From: Actinomycetota bacterium
GTDB lineage: Bacteria > Actinomycetota > Thermoleophilia > Gaiellales > Gaiellaceae
Assembly: GCA_005885085.1 (NCBI GenBank)
Contig: VAXY01000073.1
Coordinates: 1 to 19,733, forward strand
Length of the DNA stretch: 19,733 nt
Direction of reading: 5' to 3'
Shown: piece after piece, positions 1 through 7,300 of the stretch
How the letters are laid out: the number at the start of each line of letters is the position of its first letter
How positions within the stretch are numbered: the stretch's first letter is position 1
Position numbers and translations under genes: made by a program
Notes under the pieces: generated by a model
The model's database searches: none
Told to the model about the DNA's origin: nothing
What the model saw: only the letters and a program-made list of their open reading frames with translations

Positions 1-608
1 ACGAGGCGGTGCGCGTCGACCGCAGGCCCAAAGGCGGCTTGCGCCAGCTTCGTGGCCGCGAAGCCGGTCACGTACGGCTCGAGGTGCCCGCGTCCCGTGC
101 ACGTCCCCTGGCAGGGCAGCCCGTCGTACTCGATCACCATGTGGCCGAACTCCGCCCAGCCACGGTAGAGCTCCCCGTCGATGACGACGCCGCCGCCGCA
201 GCCGGAGCCGAGCGTGAGCATCACCATCGTCCGCGCCTCGCGGGCGGCGCCGAAATGGAATTCCGCGTAGGCGGCGGCGTTCGCGTCGTTCTCGATGCCG
301 ACCGGCAGGCCGAACCGCTCCGCCATCCGCCCGCGGAAGTCGATCGACTCGTCCAGAGGAATGTTTACGGCCTGCTGCGCCCGGCCCGTGCGCTGGTCGA
401 TCGGTGACGGGATGCCGAAGCCGAGCGCGACCACGTCGTCGTCGCGCAGCTCCTCGACCGCAGCGTCGAGCCCGGCAAGCAGGTCGTCCTGCGAGGTGAC
501 AGGCGTCGGATGCTCCCGCCGCTGGTCGACCTGACCGTCGCGATCGACGACACCGGCAAGGATCTTCGTGCCGCCGAGGTCGACGCCGATGACGCGTTTT
601 CCGTCCAA
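1..608 (-). CDS. ROK-family sugar kinase (glucokinase-like), N-terminal part
   Basis: Probable cytosolic ATP-dependent glucose/hexose kinase of the ROK family. The visible 202 residues carry the phosphate-binding DLGGTK motif (residues 10-15), the catalytic ENDANAAA segment (107-113, presumed base D108), the glycine-rich LTLGSGCGGG stretch (131-140), and the ROK zinc site: H156 followed by CQGTC (166-170) and GRGHLE (172-177). The usual fourth ligand, a cysteine before the LE, is histidine here. The start is TTG at 608: an in-frame TAG lies four codons upstream and no ATG or GTG fits before the conserved RVIGVDLGG. The C-terminus lies outside the window. The gene is divergent from the LCP gene with only 25 bases between start codons. 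The ROK family also contains NagC-like repressors, but there is no N-terminal HTH here, so a kinase is favoured. Confidence 0.9.
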   Translation of the reverse strand, partial: MDGKRVIGVDLGGTKILAGVVDRDGQVDQRREHPTPVTSQDDLLAGLDAAVEELRDDDVVALGFGIPSPIDQRTGRAQQAVNIPLDESIDFRGRMAERFGLPVGIENDANAAAYAEFHFGAAREARTMVMLTLGSGCGGGVVIDGELYRGWAEFGHMVIEYDGLPCQGTCTGRGHLEPYVTGFAATKLAQAAFGPAVDAHRL

Positions 609-618
609 ACCGCGCGGC

Positions 619-625
619 TACCCTA
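619..625. promoter_or_regulatory. Putative shared divergent -10 box between ROK kinase and LCP genes
   Basis: The heptamer TACCCTA reads TACCCT on the plus strand (9 bases before the LCP ATG) and TAGGGT on the minus strand (11 bases before the ROK TTG). Both fit TAnnnT. The whole divergent gap is 25 bases, so any promoters located in the gap must overlap. No good -35 boxes were seen, and this is inference from spacing. Confidence 0.35.
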
Positions 626-633
626 CTGGGTCG

Positions 634-1812
634 ATGGCGACGGGAGAGAAGCCCTACCGCGTCTACCGAGGCGGGCGCGTGAAGGGCAGAGTGCCGCTCG
701 ACCGGCCGCAGACGCGGCCCGAGCGGGACGGCCGAACGCCGCGCCCGCCGCGCGTGCGCAGGCCGCGCCGGCGCTGGAGCTGGAAGCGCCGCATCGGCCT
801 GTCGCTCCTCTTGCTGCTCGTGCTGATCGTGATCTGGTCGATCGCGGGCTACTTGTCCTTCCGCGGCGGGGTCGCGAAGGCGAACGACCGCATGAACAAG
901 ACGTCACCCGGAATCGACCGGATCCTGGCGAAGCAGAACGGCCTGCTCCTCTCCAACCCGACGACGATCCTGATGCTCGGCCGTGACCACGCGAACACCG
1001 ACCAGCGCGTCGGGCTCAACCACAGCGACTCGATCATGATCCTCCACACCGATCCCGGGCGCCACCGCCTCGTCTACCTCTCCATCCCGCGCGACCTGCG
1101 CGTGCCGATTCCGGGCTACGGCGAGGACCGGATCAACACCGCGCTCCCGCGCGGCGGCGCAGCGCTCGCCGTCCGGACGATCGAAGGATTCACCGGGCTC
1201 GACATCAACCACGTGATGATCGTCGACTTCCAGAGCTTCCGCTCGCTGATCGACAACATCGGCGGCATCGACCTCAACGTTCCCGAGCGGATCCTCTCGA
1301 ACAAGTTCGACTGCCCCTACAACGCCGCCGGCTGTGCGCGCTGGAAGGGTTGGCGCTTCGCCAAGGGGCCGCAGCACATGGACGGGAAGCGCGCGCTGAT
1401 CTACTCGCGCATCCGCGAGAACCAGTACAACCCGGCCGAGTCGGACATCACGCGCGGAGAGCGCCAGCAACAGGTGACGCGCGCCGTGATGCACAAGCTG
1501 CTGGGCATGTCGACGTTCTTCAAGCTCCCGTTCGACGGGAGCAGCCTGCTCGAGCCGCTGACGACCGATCTCAGCGCCTGGCAGTTCGTGCAGCTCGGCT
1601 GGGTGATGAAGCGTGCCGGTCAGAAGGATGCGCTGCACTGCCGCCTCGGCGGCACGGCCACGTCGATCGGAGGCTCGTCGGAGATCGTGGGGACGGAGGA
1701 GAACATCTCCGTCGTCCAGATGGTGACCGGCCGTTCGGCGCCGCAGCCGCCGCCGCCCGGATCAGGCCCGTACGGCCCCGGCTGCGTTACCGGCAACCAG
1801 CAATTCCACTAG
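634..1812 (+). CDS. LCP (LytR-CpsA-Psr) family cell-wall glycopolymer ligase
   Basis: A 392-aa membrane-anchored protein of the LCP family, whose members transfer undecaprenyl-linked glycopolymers (teichoic acid or arabinogalactan-type) onto peptidoglycan outside the membrane. A basic, proline-rich cytoplasmic N-terminus (residues 1-52) precedes one membrane span (about 53-73) and the extracytoplasmic LCP domain. Family motifs are LMLGRD (113-118), SDSIM (131-135), SIPRDLRV (150-157), INTA (167-170), LIYSRIR (255-261) and DITRGERQQQ (271-280). These include the arginines and aspartates that bind the pyrophosphate and metal. The C-terminus is a proline/glycine-rich tail. ATG 634 was chosen over an upstream in-frame ATG at 568, which would run through the divergent ROK start. 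The stop codon overlaps the convergent FmdB stop in a shared CTAG. Confidence 0.92.
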   Translation: MATGEKPYRVYRGGRVKGRVPLDRPQTRPERDGRTPRPPRVRRPRRRWSWKRRIGLSLLLLLVLIVIWSIAGYLSFRGGVAKANDRMNKTSPGIDRILAKQNGLLLSNPTTILMLGRDHANTDQRVGLNHSDSIMILHTDPGRHRLVYLSIPRDLRVPIPGYGEDRINTALPRGGAALAVRTIEGFTGLDINHVMIVDFQSFRSLIDNIGGIDLNVPERILSNKFDCPYNAAGCARWKGWRFAKGPQHMDGKRALIYSRIRENQYNPAESDITRGERQQQVTRAVMHKLLGMSTFFKLPFDGSSLLEPLTTDLSAWQFVQLGWVMKRAGQKDALHCRLGGTATSIGGSSEIVGTEENISVVQMVTGRSAPQPPPPGSGPYGPGCVTGNQQFH

Positions 1813-2081
1813 GCCTCGGCGGCCTTTTTCTCCGGCGGCTTGTCCTTCTTCTCGCTCGTGCCCGAGTCGGTCGACTCCTTTGCCGGCTCCTTCTTCCGGC
1901 CGCCGCGCCCGTAGTCGGTCGAGTAGAAGCCGGACCCGCGGAAATGGACCGGTACGGGATAGAGCACGGTCTCGACGGGCGAGGCGCCGCAGACGACGCA
2001 CGCCTCCGGCGCAGGGTCCGCGATGCGCTTGAAGACTTCGAAGACGTGCCCGTTCGGGCACTTGTATTCATACGTAGGCAC
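1809..2081 (-). CDS. FmdB-family zinc ribbon protein
   Basis: A 90-aa protein of the FmdB/CxxC_CXXC_SSSS regulatory-protein family, a small zinc-ribbon domain whose molecular role is not well established. It begins with the signature MPTYEYKCPNGHVFE, followed about 15 residues later by CVVCG. The likely zinc ligands are the C and H of CPNGH plus the two cysteines of CVVCG. The middle contains the family segment HFRGSGFYSTDYGRGGRKKEP, and the rest is a low-complexity Lys/Glu/Ser tail. GTG 2081 is fixed by the conserved N-terminus. A TAGCGT box lies 11 bases upstream (2098-2093). The gene is convergent with LCP (4-base overlap) and divergent from the glycosyltransferase. Confidence 0.88.
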   Translation of the reverse strand: MPTYEYKCPNGHVFEVFKRIADPAPEACVVCGASPVETVLYPVPVHFRGSGFYSTDYGRGGRKKEPAKESTDSGTSEKKDKPPEKKAAEA

Positions 2082-2092
2082 GAGAATGAAAG

Positions 2093-2102
2093 ACGCTAGC
2101 AG
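2093..2102. promoter_or_regulatory. Candidate divergent promoter between FmdB and glycosyltransferase
   Basis: The minus strand reads TAGCGT (2098-2093), 11 bases from the FmdB GTG. The plus strand reads TAGCAG (2097-2102), 10 bases before GTG 2113, and shares the central TA. The plus-strand box lacks the final T, so it is the weaker half. Confidence 0.25.
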
Positions 2103-2112
2103 CGGTATCGGC

Positions 2113-3705
2113 GTGGAGAGACTGGAGAGAGAGCCCCTCTTCGATGTCGTTGCAGTCAAGCTCGACGCTTTCTGGGTTGCGACGAGCACGGTGACTGCGG
2201 CGGTTGCCGGCGTGCTCGGCTGGCTCCTCCGGACGTGGCCGCCGCACGAGGACGAAGCGCTGGCGCTGTTCGTCGGCCGCGGCTCGCTCGGCCATGTTCT
2301 GCACACGGTTGTCGCGGAGCGCGGCGGCGCGCCGCTCCACTTCCTCCTCGCCTGGATGGTCGTCCACGTCGGCGGCGGGTTGATCGTCCTGCGGGTCGTC
2401 TCGCTGCTGTTCGCGGTCGCAAGCGTCCCGCTGATCGCAATGCTGGGCGCGCGACTCGCCGACCGGCCGACGGGCGTCGTTGCCAGCGCCCTCGCCGGAG
2501 GCAGCTGGGTGTTCCTCTTCCACGGCATCTTCGGACGCATGTACAGCCTCTTCCTCTTCACGAGCCTGCTCTCGTTGCTCGCATTGCTTACGGCCCTCGA
2601 CAACGGCCGGCCGAGGCGCTTCGCCGCCTGGGGCCTGTCGCTCCTCGTCGTCCTGGGGAGTCATCCGTATGCGGTGCTGCTCGTGGCCGCGGAGGTGTTG
2701 TTCGTGCTCTTAAGGCGTCGGCAGCTGCGGCCGGCACTCGTCACGCTGGCCGCGGTCGCCGTGGCCGCCGTGCCGTTCTGGTGGGCGGACGTCGTGCTCC
2801 GCAACCGCTTCGAGGTCGGGATCGGAGGCGGCGGCCGCCGGCTCGGCTCGCCGCAGTCCGTGCTGCGTTACCTCTGGTCGGTCGCGGGCGACTTCAGCTC
2901 GCACGAGCACGTCTGGTCGCTCTGCCTGTTGGGGCTGGCCGCCGTGGGAGCGCTTCTGCTCGTTCGCCGCAACCGCGACGGCGCGTTGCTGATCGCATGC
3001 GTGATCGTCGTACCGGCGGTCGCGTTCATGCTCGCGACGCTCAGATCGACGACGTCGCCCGAGGCGCGGCATCTGATCTTCGCGCTGCCGCTGTACAGCA
3101 TCCTGCTCGCCCTGCCGCTCGTCGCCTTCGCGCGGCTCGGGGGGGCGGCGGCCGCAGTCGCAGGCGTCGCACTGGTCGTGATCGTCGTCGGCGAGGTCCG
3201 CTGGGCGCACGAGAAGACGCCGCAGCTCTTCGACGGCAACCCGGCGAGCCAGGTGCGCACACGTGACGCGGCGGCGACGTGGCTGTCGTCGACGGCCCGC
3301 AGCGACGACGTCCTGCTCGGATACGAGCCCGTCTTCTTGCGGGCCTGGGAGCAGAACCGCTCCTTCTCGGACACCGTCCTGCCGCGCGCCGACCCGGCGC
3401 TGTTCGCCGACGCGTTGAAGCACGTCCGCCTGCCGCTCGGGCGCGGCATCTGGGTGTTCGACGCCAGCGACACGACCAACGTGCGGCAACGCCAGACGAT
3501 TCCGCTCGTCTCGCCGCAGCCCGCCGCCGCGTTCGAGACGCGTGTGTACGGCCCTTACCTCGTCATCCGCTCGCGTGCGCCGCTGCTGACGCGCGCGCGT
3601 TACGTCGCGGTCGCCGAGCGGGTGATGCGCGTCGGCCAGACGCTGAACATCAACGACGCCGACGTCAACCTGCAGACGATGCGGCAGGCCGAATCACGAC
3701 TCTAG
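2113..3705 (+). CDS. Polytopic membrane glycosyltransferase (GT-C / ArnT-PMT-like)
   Basis: A protein of about 530 aa with roughly ten hydrophobic spans, followed by a soluble C-terminal domain of about 150 residues. The HEDE motif (residues 45-48) just after the first span resembles the acidic motif in the first external loop of GT-C enzymes, which use polyprenyl-phosphate-linked sugars as donors. The RMYSLFLF segment is also typical of GT39-like proteins. The substrate cannot be predicted; the nearby LCP gene hints at a cell-envelope glycan. Start choice: an in-frame ATG at 2086 would leave only 4 bases between it and the divergent FmdB start, so GTG 2113 is preferred; ATG 2086 (539 aa) is the alternative. 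The 3' end overlaps the convergent small gene by 12 bases. Confidence 0.8.
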   Translation: MERLEREPLFDVVAVKLDAFWVATSTVTAAVAGVLGWLLRTWPPHEDEALALFVGRGSLGHVLHTVVAERGGAPLHFLLAWMVVHVGGGLIVLRVVSLLFAVASVPLIAMLGARLADRPTGVVASALAGGSWVFLFHGIFGRMYSLFLFTSLLSLLALLTALDNGRPRRFAAWGLSLLVVLGSHPYAVLLVAAEVLFVLLRRRQLRPALVTLAAVAVAAVPFWWADVVLRNRFEVGIGGGGRRLGSPQSVLRYLWSVAGDFSSHEHVWSLCLLGLAAVGALLLVRRNRDGALLIACVIVVPAVAFMLATLRSTTSPEARHLIFALPLYSILLALPLVAFARLGGAAAAVAGVALVVIVVGEVRWAHEKTPQLFDGNPASQVRTRDAAATWLSSTARSDDVLLGYEPVFLRAWEQNRSFSDTVLPRADPALFADALKHVRLPLGRGIWVFDASDTTNVRQRQTIPLVSPQPAAAFETRVYGPYLVIRSRAPLLTRARYVAVAERVMRVGQTLNINDADVNLQTMRQAESRL

Positions 3706-3897
3706 TTCCTCGAGCTCCCGTTCCACGACCTCGCGGTAGCACGGCGCGCCCTCGAACGCCTCGAGGCCCTGCGGTGTCCGGCGCGCGGCCGGCCCCCGCC
3801 TCCGTCTCCGCCGCGCCGCGGCGAGCGCCGCGGAAGCTCCGACGAGCCCGCCGACGACGAACGAGCTGAGCCGGCCCCGTCTCTGCTCGCCGTCCAT
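3694..3897 (-). CDS. Small single-span membrane protein (YtxH-like), 67 aa
   Basis: A 67-aa protein with a short charged N-terminus (MDGEQRRGRL), a glycine/alanine-rich hydrophobic stretch at about residues 11-27 (SSFVVGGLVGASAALAA), a run of eight arginines with one break, and an acidic C-terminal helix ending EELEELES. This architecture resembles YtxH-type small proteins, but no catalytic motif is present and the function is unknown. A TACGAT box ends 6 bases before the ATG with no Shine-Dalgarno, which supports a leaderless gene starting at 3897. It is divergent from the PfkB kinase by 17 bases and overlaps the glycosyltransferase stop tail to tail. Confidence 0.65.
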   Translation of the reverse strand: MDGEQRRGRLSSFVVGGLVGASAALAAARRRRRRGPAARRTPQGLEAFEGAPCYREVVERELEELES

Positions 3898-3902
3898 GGG
3901 AC

Positions 3903-3909
3903 GATCGTA
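3903..3909. promoter_or_regulatory. Shared divergent -10 element for small protein and PfkB kinase
   Basis: GATCGTA reads TACGAT on the minus strand (6 bases before ATG 3897) and GATCGT on the plus strand (6 bases before ATG 3915). Both starts lie where transcription should begin, so both mRNAs are predicted to be leaderless. The plus-strand box has only the A2 and T6 of TAnnnT. Confidence 0.4.
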
Positions 3910-3914
3910 GCTCC

Positions 3915-4721
3915 ATGCTCGTCGTCACCCTCGGCGATCTCCTGCTCGACGTGATCGTGCGGCTCCGCGAGCCGCTGGCGTCCGGTGCGGACGCAGAAGC
4001 CGCGACGCTGGCCGCGCCGGGCGGCCAGGCGGCCAACGTGGCGGCGTGGGTGGCCGCGCTCGGTGGACAGGCCCGCTGCGTTGCACGTCGCGGCGACGAC
4101 GCGGCCGGTGTCGTGCTCGCAGCGGAGCTCCAGGTCCGCGGCGTCGAGCTCGTCGGCCCGGCGGCGGGGACAAACGGCGTCGTCGTCTCGATCGTCGCAC
4201 CCGACGGCGAGCGCACGATGGCCTCCGACCGGGGAACCGCCACAGGGCTCGAGCCGGACGACCTCGACCCCGAGTGGTTCGCGTGCGACTGTCTGCACAT
4301 CTCCGGCTACGCCCTCCTGGCCTCCCCGATCGACGACGCCGCGAGGCGTGCAGCGGAGCTGGCGCGCTCGCGCGGGGCACGGGTCAGCATCGACCTGTCG
4401 GCGTGGACACGCATCCGCGCGCACGGCCCGGAGCGCTTCCGCGAGCAACTCGCGACCCTCGCACCCGAGGTCGTGTTCGGCAACGAGGGCGAGTGGGACG
4501 AGCTCGGCCTGGTCTCGGGCATGCGCATCGTCAAGCGCGGCCCGCACGGTTTCGACGTCGTACGCGGCGGCGTCACGGAACGGTGCCAGGCACGTGACAC
4601 GTCCGTCATGGACACGACCGGCGCGGGCGACGCGCTCGCGGCCGGCTTTCTCGTCGGGGGCCCGGAGCTGGCGCTCGAAGCCGCGGCGCGCTGCGTCGCG
4701 CAGCCCGGAGCGATGCCGTGA
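3915..4721 (+). CDS. psuK: PfkB-family carbohydrate kinase, probable pseudouridine kinase
   Basis: A 268-aa ribokinase-fold kinase. Visible motifs are the N-terminal VTLGDLLLD strand, the substrate-binding GGQAAN (36-41), and the PfkB signature DTTGAGDALAAGF (233-245), in which D239 is the expected catalytic base and the GAGD forms the anion hole. PfkB kinases phosphorylate ribose, adenosine, fructose, pseudouridine and other substrates. The specificity here is inferred from the downstream pseudouridine-5'-phosphate glycosidase, whose GTG start overlaps this stop as GTGA; the product of one enzyme would be the substrate of the next. A palindromic insert-like sequence at 4575-4606 encodes the non-conserved residues just before DTTGAGD without breaking the frame. 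At 268 aa it is on the short side for the family. Confidence 0.85.
   Translation: MLVVTLGDLLLDVIVRLREPLASGADAEAATLAAPGGQAANVAAWVAALGGQARCVARRGDDAAGVVLAAELQVRGVELVGPAAGTNGVVVSIVAPDGERTMASDRGTATGLEPDDLDPEWFACDCLHISGYALLASPIDDAARRAAELARSRGARVSIDLSAWTRIRAHGPERFREQLATLAPEVVFGNEGEWDELGLVSGMRIVKRGPHGFDVVRGGVTERCQARDTSVMDTTGAGDALAAGFLVGGPELALEAAARCVAQPGAMP
4575..4606. repeat. Palindromic mini-element inside the PfkB kinase gene
   Basis: Outer arms ACGGA (4575-4579) and TCCGT (4602-4606) enclose a tight inverted repeat, GTGCC-A-GGCAC (4583-4593), followed by GACACGTCC (4596-4604). The same order, a short palindrome centred on A and then GACACGTCC, occurs on the minus strand of grpE at 18875-18918. 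The element falls in a variable part of the protein. Confidence 0.4.
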
Positions 4722-5581
4722 TCGAGCTCGCCGACGAAGTCCGCGACGCCCGTGCGGTGGTCGCACTCGAGACGACGCTCGTCGCGCACGGCTTTCCGCG
4801 TGGCGAGGGCACGGAGGTCGGGCTGGCCGCGGAGCGTGCCGTACGCGAGGCGGGCGCGATTCCGGCCACGATCGGCGTGCTCGACGGGAAGATCCGCGTC
4901 GGTCTCTCCGCCGACGAGCTCGGCCTCTTCGACCAGACCGCCCGCAAAGCCGGGCCGCGCGACCTGGCGGCGTGCGCCGTGCAGGACGCGGTCGGCGCGA
5001 CGACGGTCGGCGGCACTCTCGCCGTCTGCCGGGTCGCCGGCATCCGCTTCATGGGCACCGGCGGGCTCGGCGGCGTGCACCGCGGCTTCCCACACCCGCC
5101 CGACGTCTCCGCCGATCTCGGCGAGCTGGCGCGCGCGCAGACGCTCGTCGTCTCGGCCGGGATCAAGTCACTGCTCGACGTTGCCGCGACGATGGAGCTG
5201 CTCGAGACGCTCGGCGTGCCCGTGCTCGGCTTCCGCACCGACGAGCTGCCGCTCTTCTATTCGGCGCGCGGAGGACCGCCTGTTCCGGCTCGCGTCGAGA
5301 CGGCGGCCGAGGCAGCGGCCGTGGCAGGCTCGCACTGGGAGCTGGACGGCGGCGGTCTCTTGCTCGCGCAGTCGCCTCCCACCAGCCTCGACGACGTCGA
5401 GCCCCTGATTGAAAAAGCGCTCGCGCAGGCCGAACGGGAGGGCGTGCGCGGGCAGGCGGTGACGCCATTCGTGCTCGCCTTCCTCCACGAGCGCAGCGGG
5501 GGCCGGACGCTCGCCGCGAACCGCGAACTCGTCGTCGCGAACGCGCGGCTCGCCGCGGAGGTCGCCGTCGCCGCGAGTTAG
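4718..5581 (+). CDS. psuG: Pseudouridine-5'-phosphate glycosidase
   Basis: A 287-aa cytosolic enzyme that reversibly splits pseudouridine 5'-phosphate into uracil and ribose 5-phosphate, the second step of pseudouridine catabolism. The sequence matches PsuG (indigoidine synthase A-like) along its length: ALETTLVAHGFPR (16-28, catalytic-region E18), RKAGPRDLA (76-84, K77), TTVGGTLAV (95-103), MGTGGLGGVHRG (112-123), the metal-site segment DVSADL (129-134), and SAGIKSLLD (146-154), where K150 corresponds to the Schiff-base lysine K166 of the E. coli enzyme. The C-terminus has the family segment TPFVLAFLHERSGGRTLAANRELVVANA. The start is GTG 4718, preceded by CGGAG and overlapping the kinase stop, so translation is probably coupled. 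It ends 5 bases before the convergent ABC permease gene ends. Confidence 0.94.
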   Translation: MIELADEVRDARAVVALETTLVAHGFPRGEGTEVGLAAERAVREAGAIPATIGVLDGKIRVGLSADELGLFDQTARKAGPRDLAACAVQDAVGATTVGGTLAVCRVAGIRFMGTGGLGGVHRGFPHPPDVSADLGELARAQTLVVSAGIKSLLDVAATMELLETLGVPVLGFRTDELPLFYSARGGPPVPARVETAAEAAAVAGSHWELDGGGLLLAQSPPTSLDDVEPLIEKALAQAEREGVRGQAVTPFVLAFLHERSGGRTLAANRELVVANARLAAEVAVAAS

Positions 5582-5586
5582 TCCAA

Positions 5587-6438
5587 CTAGAGGTCGCGCC
5601 GCGCGAACCCGGCCACGGCGAGCGCGCCGACGATCGCGAGGTACGCGAGCACCCACAACCGCAGCGCGACCCCGCCTTGCTCGGCGCCCCCGAACGGGCC
5701 GAGCCGGAGCAGAAACCCGGTCAGGCCGCTCGTGTTCTGCGTGATCTCGCGCAGCGCATCCTGGTACAGCGCCTCGAACGGCATCGCCCAGGCCGCGATC
5801 TTGGCCGCATGCACCAGGCCGTGCGAGTTGAGCACATGGCCGATGTTGCCGAGCAGGCCGGCGACGAGCCCGCCGCCGAAGATCATGAAGATCGCGATCC
5901 CGTTGGCGATGGAGCTGAGGAACACCGAGCCGAGCAGCGAGAGCGCCGCGACCACGAGCACGCCCCCCGCGAGCTCGAGGCCCGGCGTGACGATGCGGTC
6001 CGGCCACCAGCCGCCCTCCGCTCCCGTCAGCCCCATCGTCGCGAAATAGAGGACCAGCACGTACGGGACGCAGACGGCCGCCGCGCCGAGGAAGCGCGCG
6101 ACCAGCACCGCTCCGCGCCCGACCGGGCGCACGACAAGCGGCTGCAGCAGCCCGCGCTCCGCGTCGCCGCGCACGACGCCGAGCGTGAGGAAGATCGCGA
6201 GCACGGTGCCCAGGAACAGCGTCCCGAACATCGCCATCCCGAAGAGGAACGCTCCCGCGAAGGCCTGGGCGTCAATGCCCGCCGGCGGCACGATGTCCGC
6301 GACGTGCCGGAACGTGTAGCGATTTCCGATCCAGTACAAGATGACGAACGCGACCGTCAGCAGGCAGACGACGACGAACACCTTCCGCCGGAGCGCCTCG
6401 CGCAGGCCGTAGCCCGCGATCGTCAGCGCGGCGGTCAC
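5587..6438 (-). CDS. ABC-2 type transporter permease
   Basis: A 283-aa integral membrane protein with about six predicted spans in the ABC-2 (NosY-like) arrangement. The N-terminus (MTAALTIAGYGLREALRRKVFVV) leads into the first span, and the cytoplasmic segment LGVVRGDAERGLLQPLVVRPV (about 88-108) matches the coupling region of this family. The GTG start overlaps the stop of the ATPase gene as GTGA, so the two subunits are co-translated and should form an ABC exporter with two ATPases and two permeases. The substrate cannot be predicted. NosY-like proteins are linked to copper-site maturation, but nothing nearby supports that here. Confidence 0.88.
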   Translation of the reverse strand: MTAALTIAGYGLREALRRKVFVVVCLLTVAFVILYWIGNRYTFRHVADIVPPAGIDAQAFAGAFLFGMAMFGTLFLGTVLAIFLTLGVVRGDAERGLLQPLVVRPVGRGAVLVARFLGAAAVCVPYVLVLYFATMGLTGAEGGWWPDRIVTPGLELAGGVLVVAALSLLGSVFLSSIANGIAIFMIFGGGLVAGLLGNIGHVLNSHGLVHAAKIAAWAMPFEALYQDALREITQNTSGLTGFLLRLGPFGGAEQGGVALRLWVLAYLAIVGALAVAGFARRDL

Positions 6439-7277
6439 TCCGTCTCGCCCCCGACGGCCTCGACGTAGACCTCCTCGAGCGTCGACGTGCGGACGCGGAC
6501 TCCGTAGACCTTGCGACCGTCACGGACGAGCTGCTCCACGAACTGCGGCACGTCGTCGCGGCCGGCGTCGGCGTGCACCTCGGTTCCGCGATCCGTGTCG
6601 ATCTCGACGCCGCGCGGGCTCGCGAGCTCTGCCGGTGTCCCGGCGGTGACGACCTGCCCCGCGAGGAGGATCACAACGCGGTCGCAGACCAGCTCGATCT
6701 CGCTGAGCAGGTGCGAGTTCAGCAGCACCGAGACGCCGCGGCGCCGGAGCTCCTCGAGCAGCGTGCGGACCGTCCGCCGGCCGACTGGATCGAGGGCGCT
6801 GGTGGGCTCGTCCAGCAGCAGCAGGCGCGGCGCGCCCACGAGGGCCTGCGCGATCCCGAGCCGCTGCTGCATTCCCTTCGACATCTCCTCGACGCGGCGG
6901 GAGCGCGCGTCCGACAGGCCGACGAGGTCCAGCAGCTCGCGCCGCTCCTGCTCGCCGCCGCCCGAGCCCGCAAGCTGCTGGTGGAGCTCCAGCAGCTCGT
7001 CGGCGCTCGTCCAGCCCGGGAAGCGGAAGAACTCCGCCAGGTAGCCCAGCGCTGCGCGCGCTTCCCGTGAGCCGGCGCGCGCTCCGCAGACCTCCGCCCG
7101 CCCGGTGGTGGGACGCACGAGCCCGCAGGCGATCTTCACGAGCGTCGACTTGCCGGCGCCGTTCGGACCGAGCAGCCCGACGAGCTCCCCCGCTTCGACC
7201 TGCAGATCGACGCCCCTCAGCGCCTCGACCGCGCCGTACCGTTTGGCGAGGCCGCTGACGGCGAGCGCTGCGGACAC
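6435..7277 (-). CDS. ABC transporter ATP-binding protein
   Basis: A 280-aa cytosolic ATPase subunit of an ABC-2 exporter. Motifs in order: Walker A GPNGAGKS (37-44), a Q-loop-region segment GYLAEFFRFPGW (78-89) with no glutamine at the usual place, signature MSKGMQQRLG (132-141), Walker B LLLLDEPTSALDP (152-164), and an H-loop NSHLLSE. A C-terminal extension of about 70 residues follows, as in CcmA/NosF/drug-resistance ATPases. The start is GTG 7277, six bases after a TACGCT box with no Shine-Dalgarno. The frame stays open upstream, but an upstream start would run through the divergent gene. It is operonic with the permease downstream. Confidence 0.92.
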   Translation of the reverse strand: MSAALAVSGLAKRYGAVEALRGVDLQVEAGELVGLLGPNGAGKSTLVKIACGLVRPTTGRAEVCGARAGSREARAALGYLAEFFRFPGWTSADELLELHQQLAGSGGGEQERRELLDLVGLSDARSRRVEEMSKGMQQRLGIAQALVGAPRLLLLDEPTSALDPVGRRTVRTLLEELRRRGVSVLLNSHLLSEIELVCDRVVILLAGQVVTAGTPAELASPRGVEIDTDRGTEVHADAGRDDVPQFVEQLVRDGRKVYGVRVRTSTLEEVYVEAVGGETE

Positions 7278-7283
7278 GGACCG

Positions 7284-7293
7284 AGCGTACACT
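7284..7293. promoter_or_regulatory. Bidirectional leaderless promoter core
   Basis: AGCGTACACT contains TACGCT on the minus strand (7289-7284, 6 bases before GTG 7277) and TACACT on the plus strand (7288-7293, 7 bases before GTG 7301), sharing the central TA. The start codons are 23 bases apart and neither has a Shine-Dalgarno. Both transcripts are predicted to start at or next to the start codon. Confidence 0.5.
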
Positions 7294-7300
7294 CCGTCTC

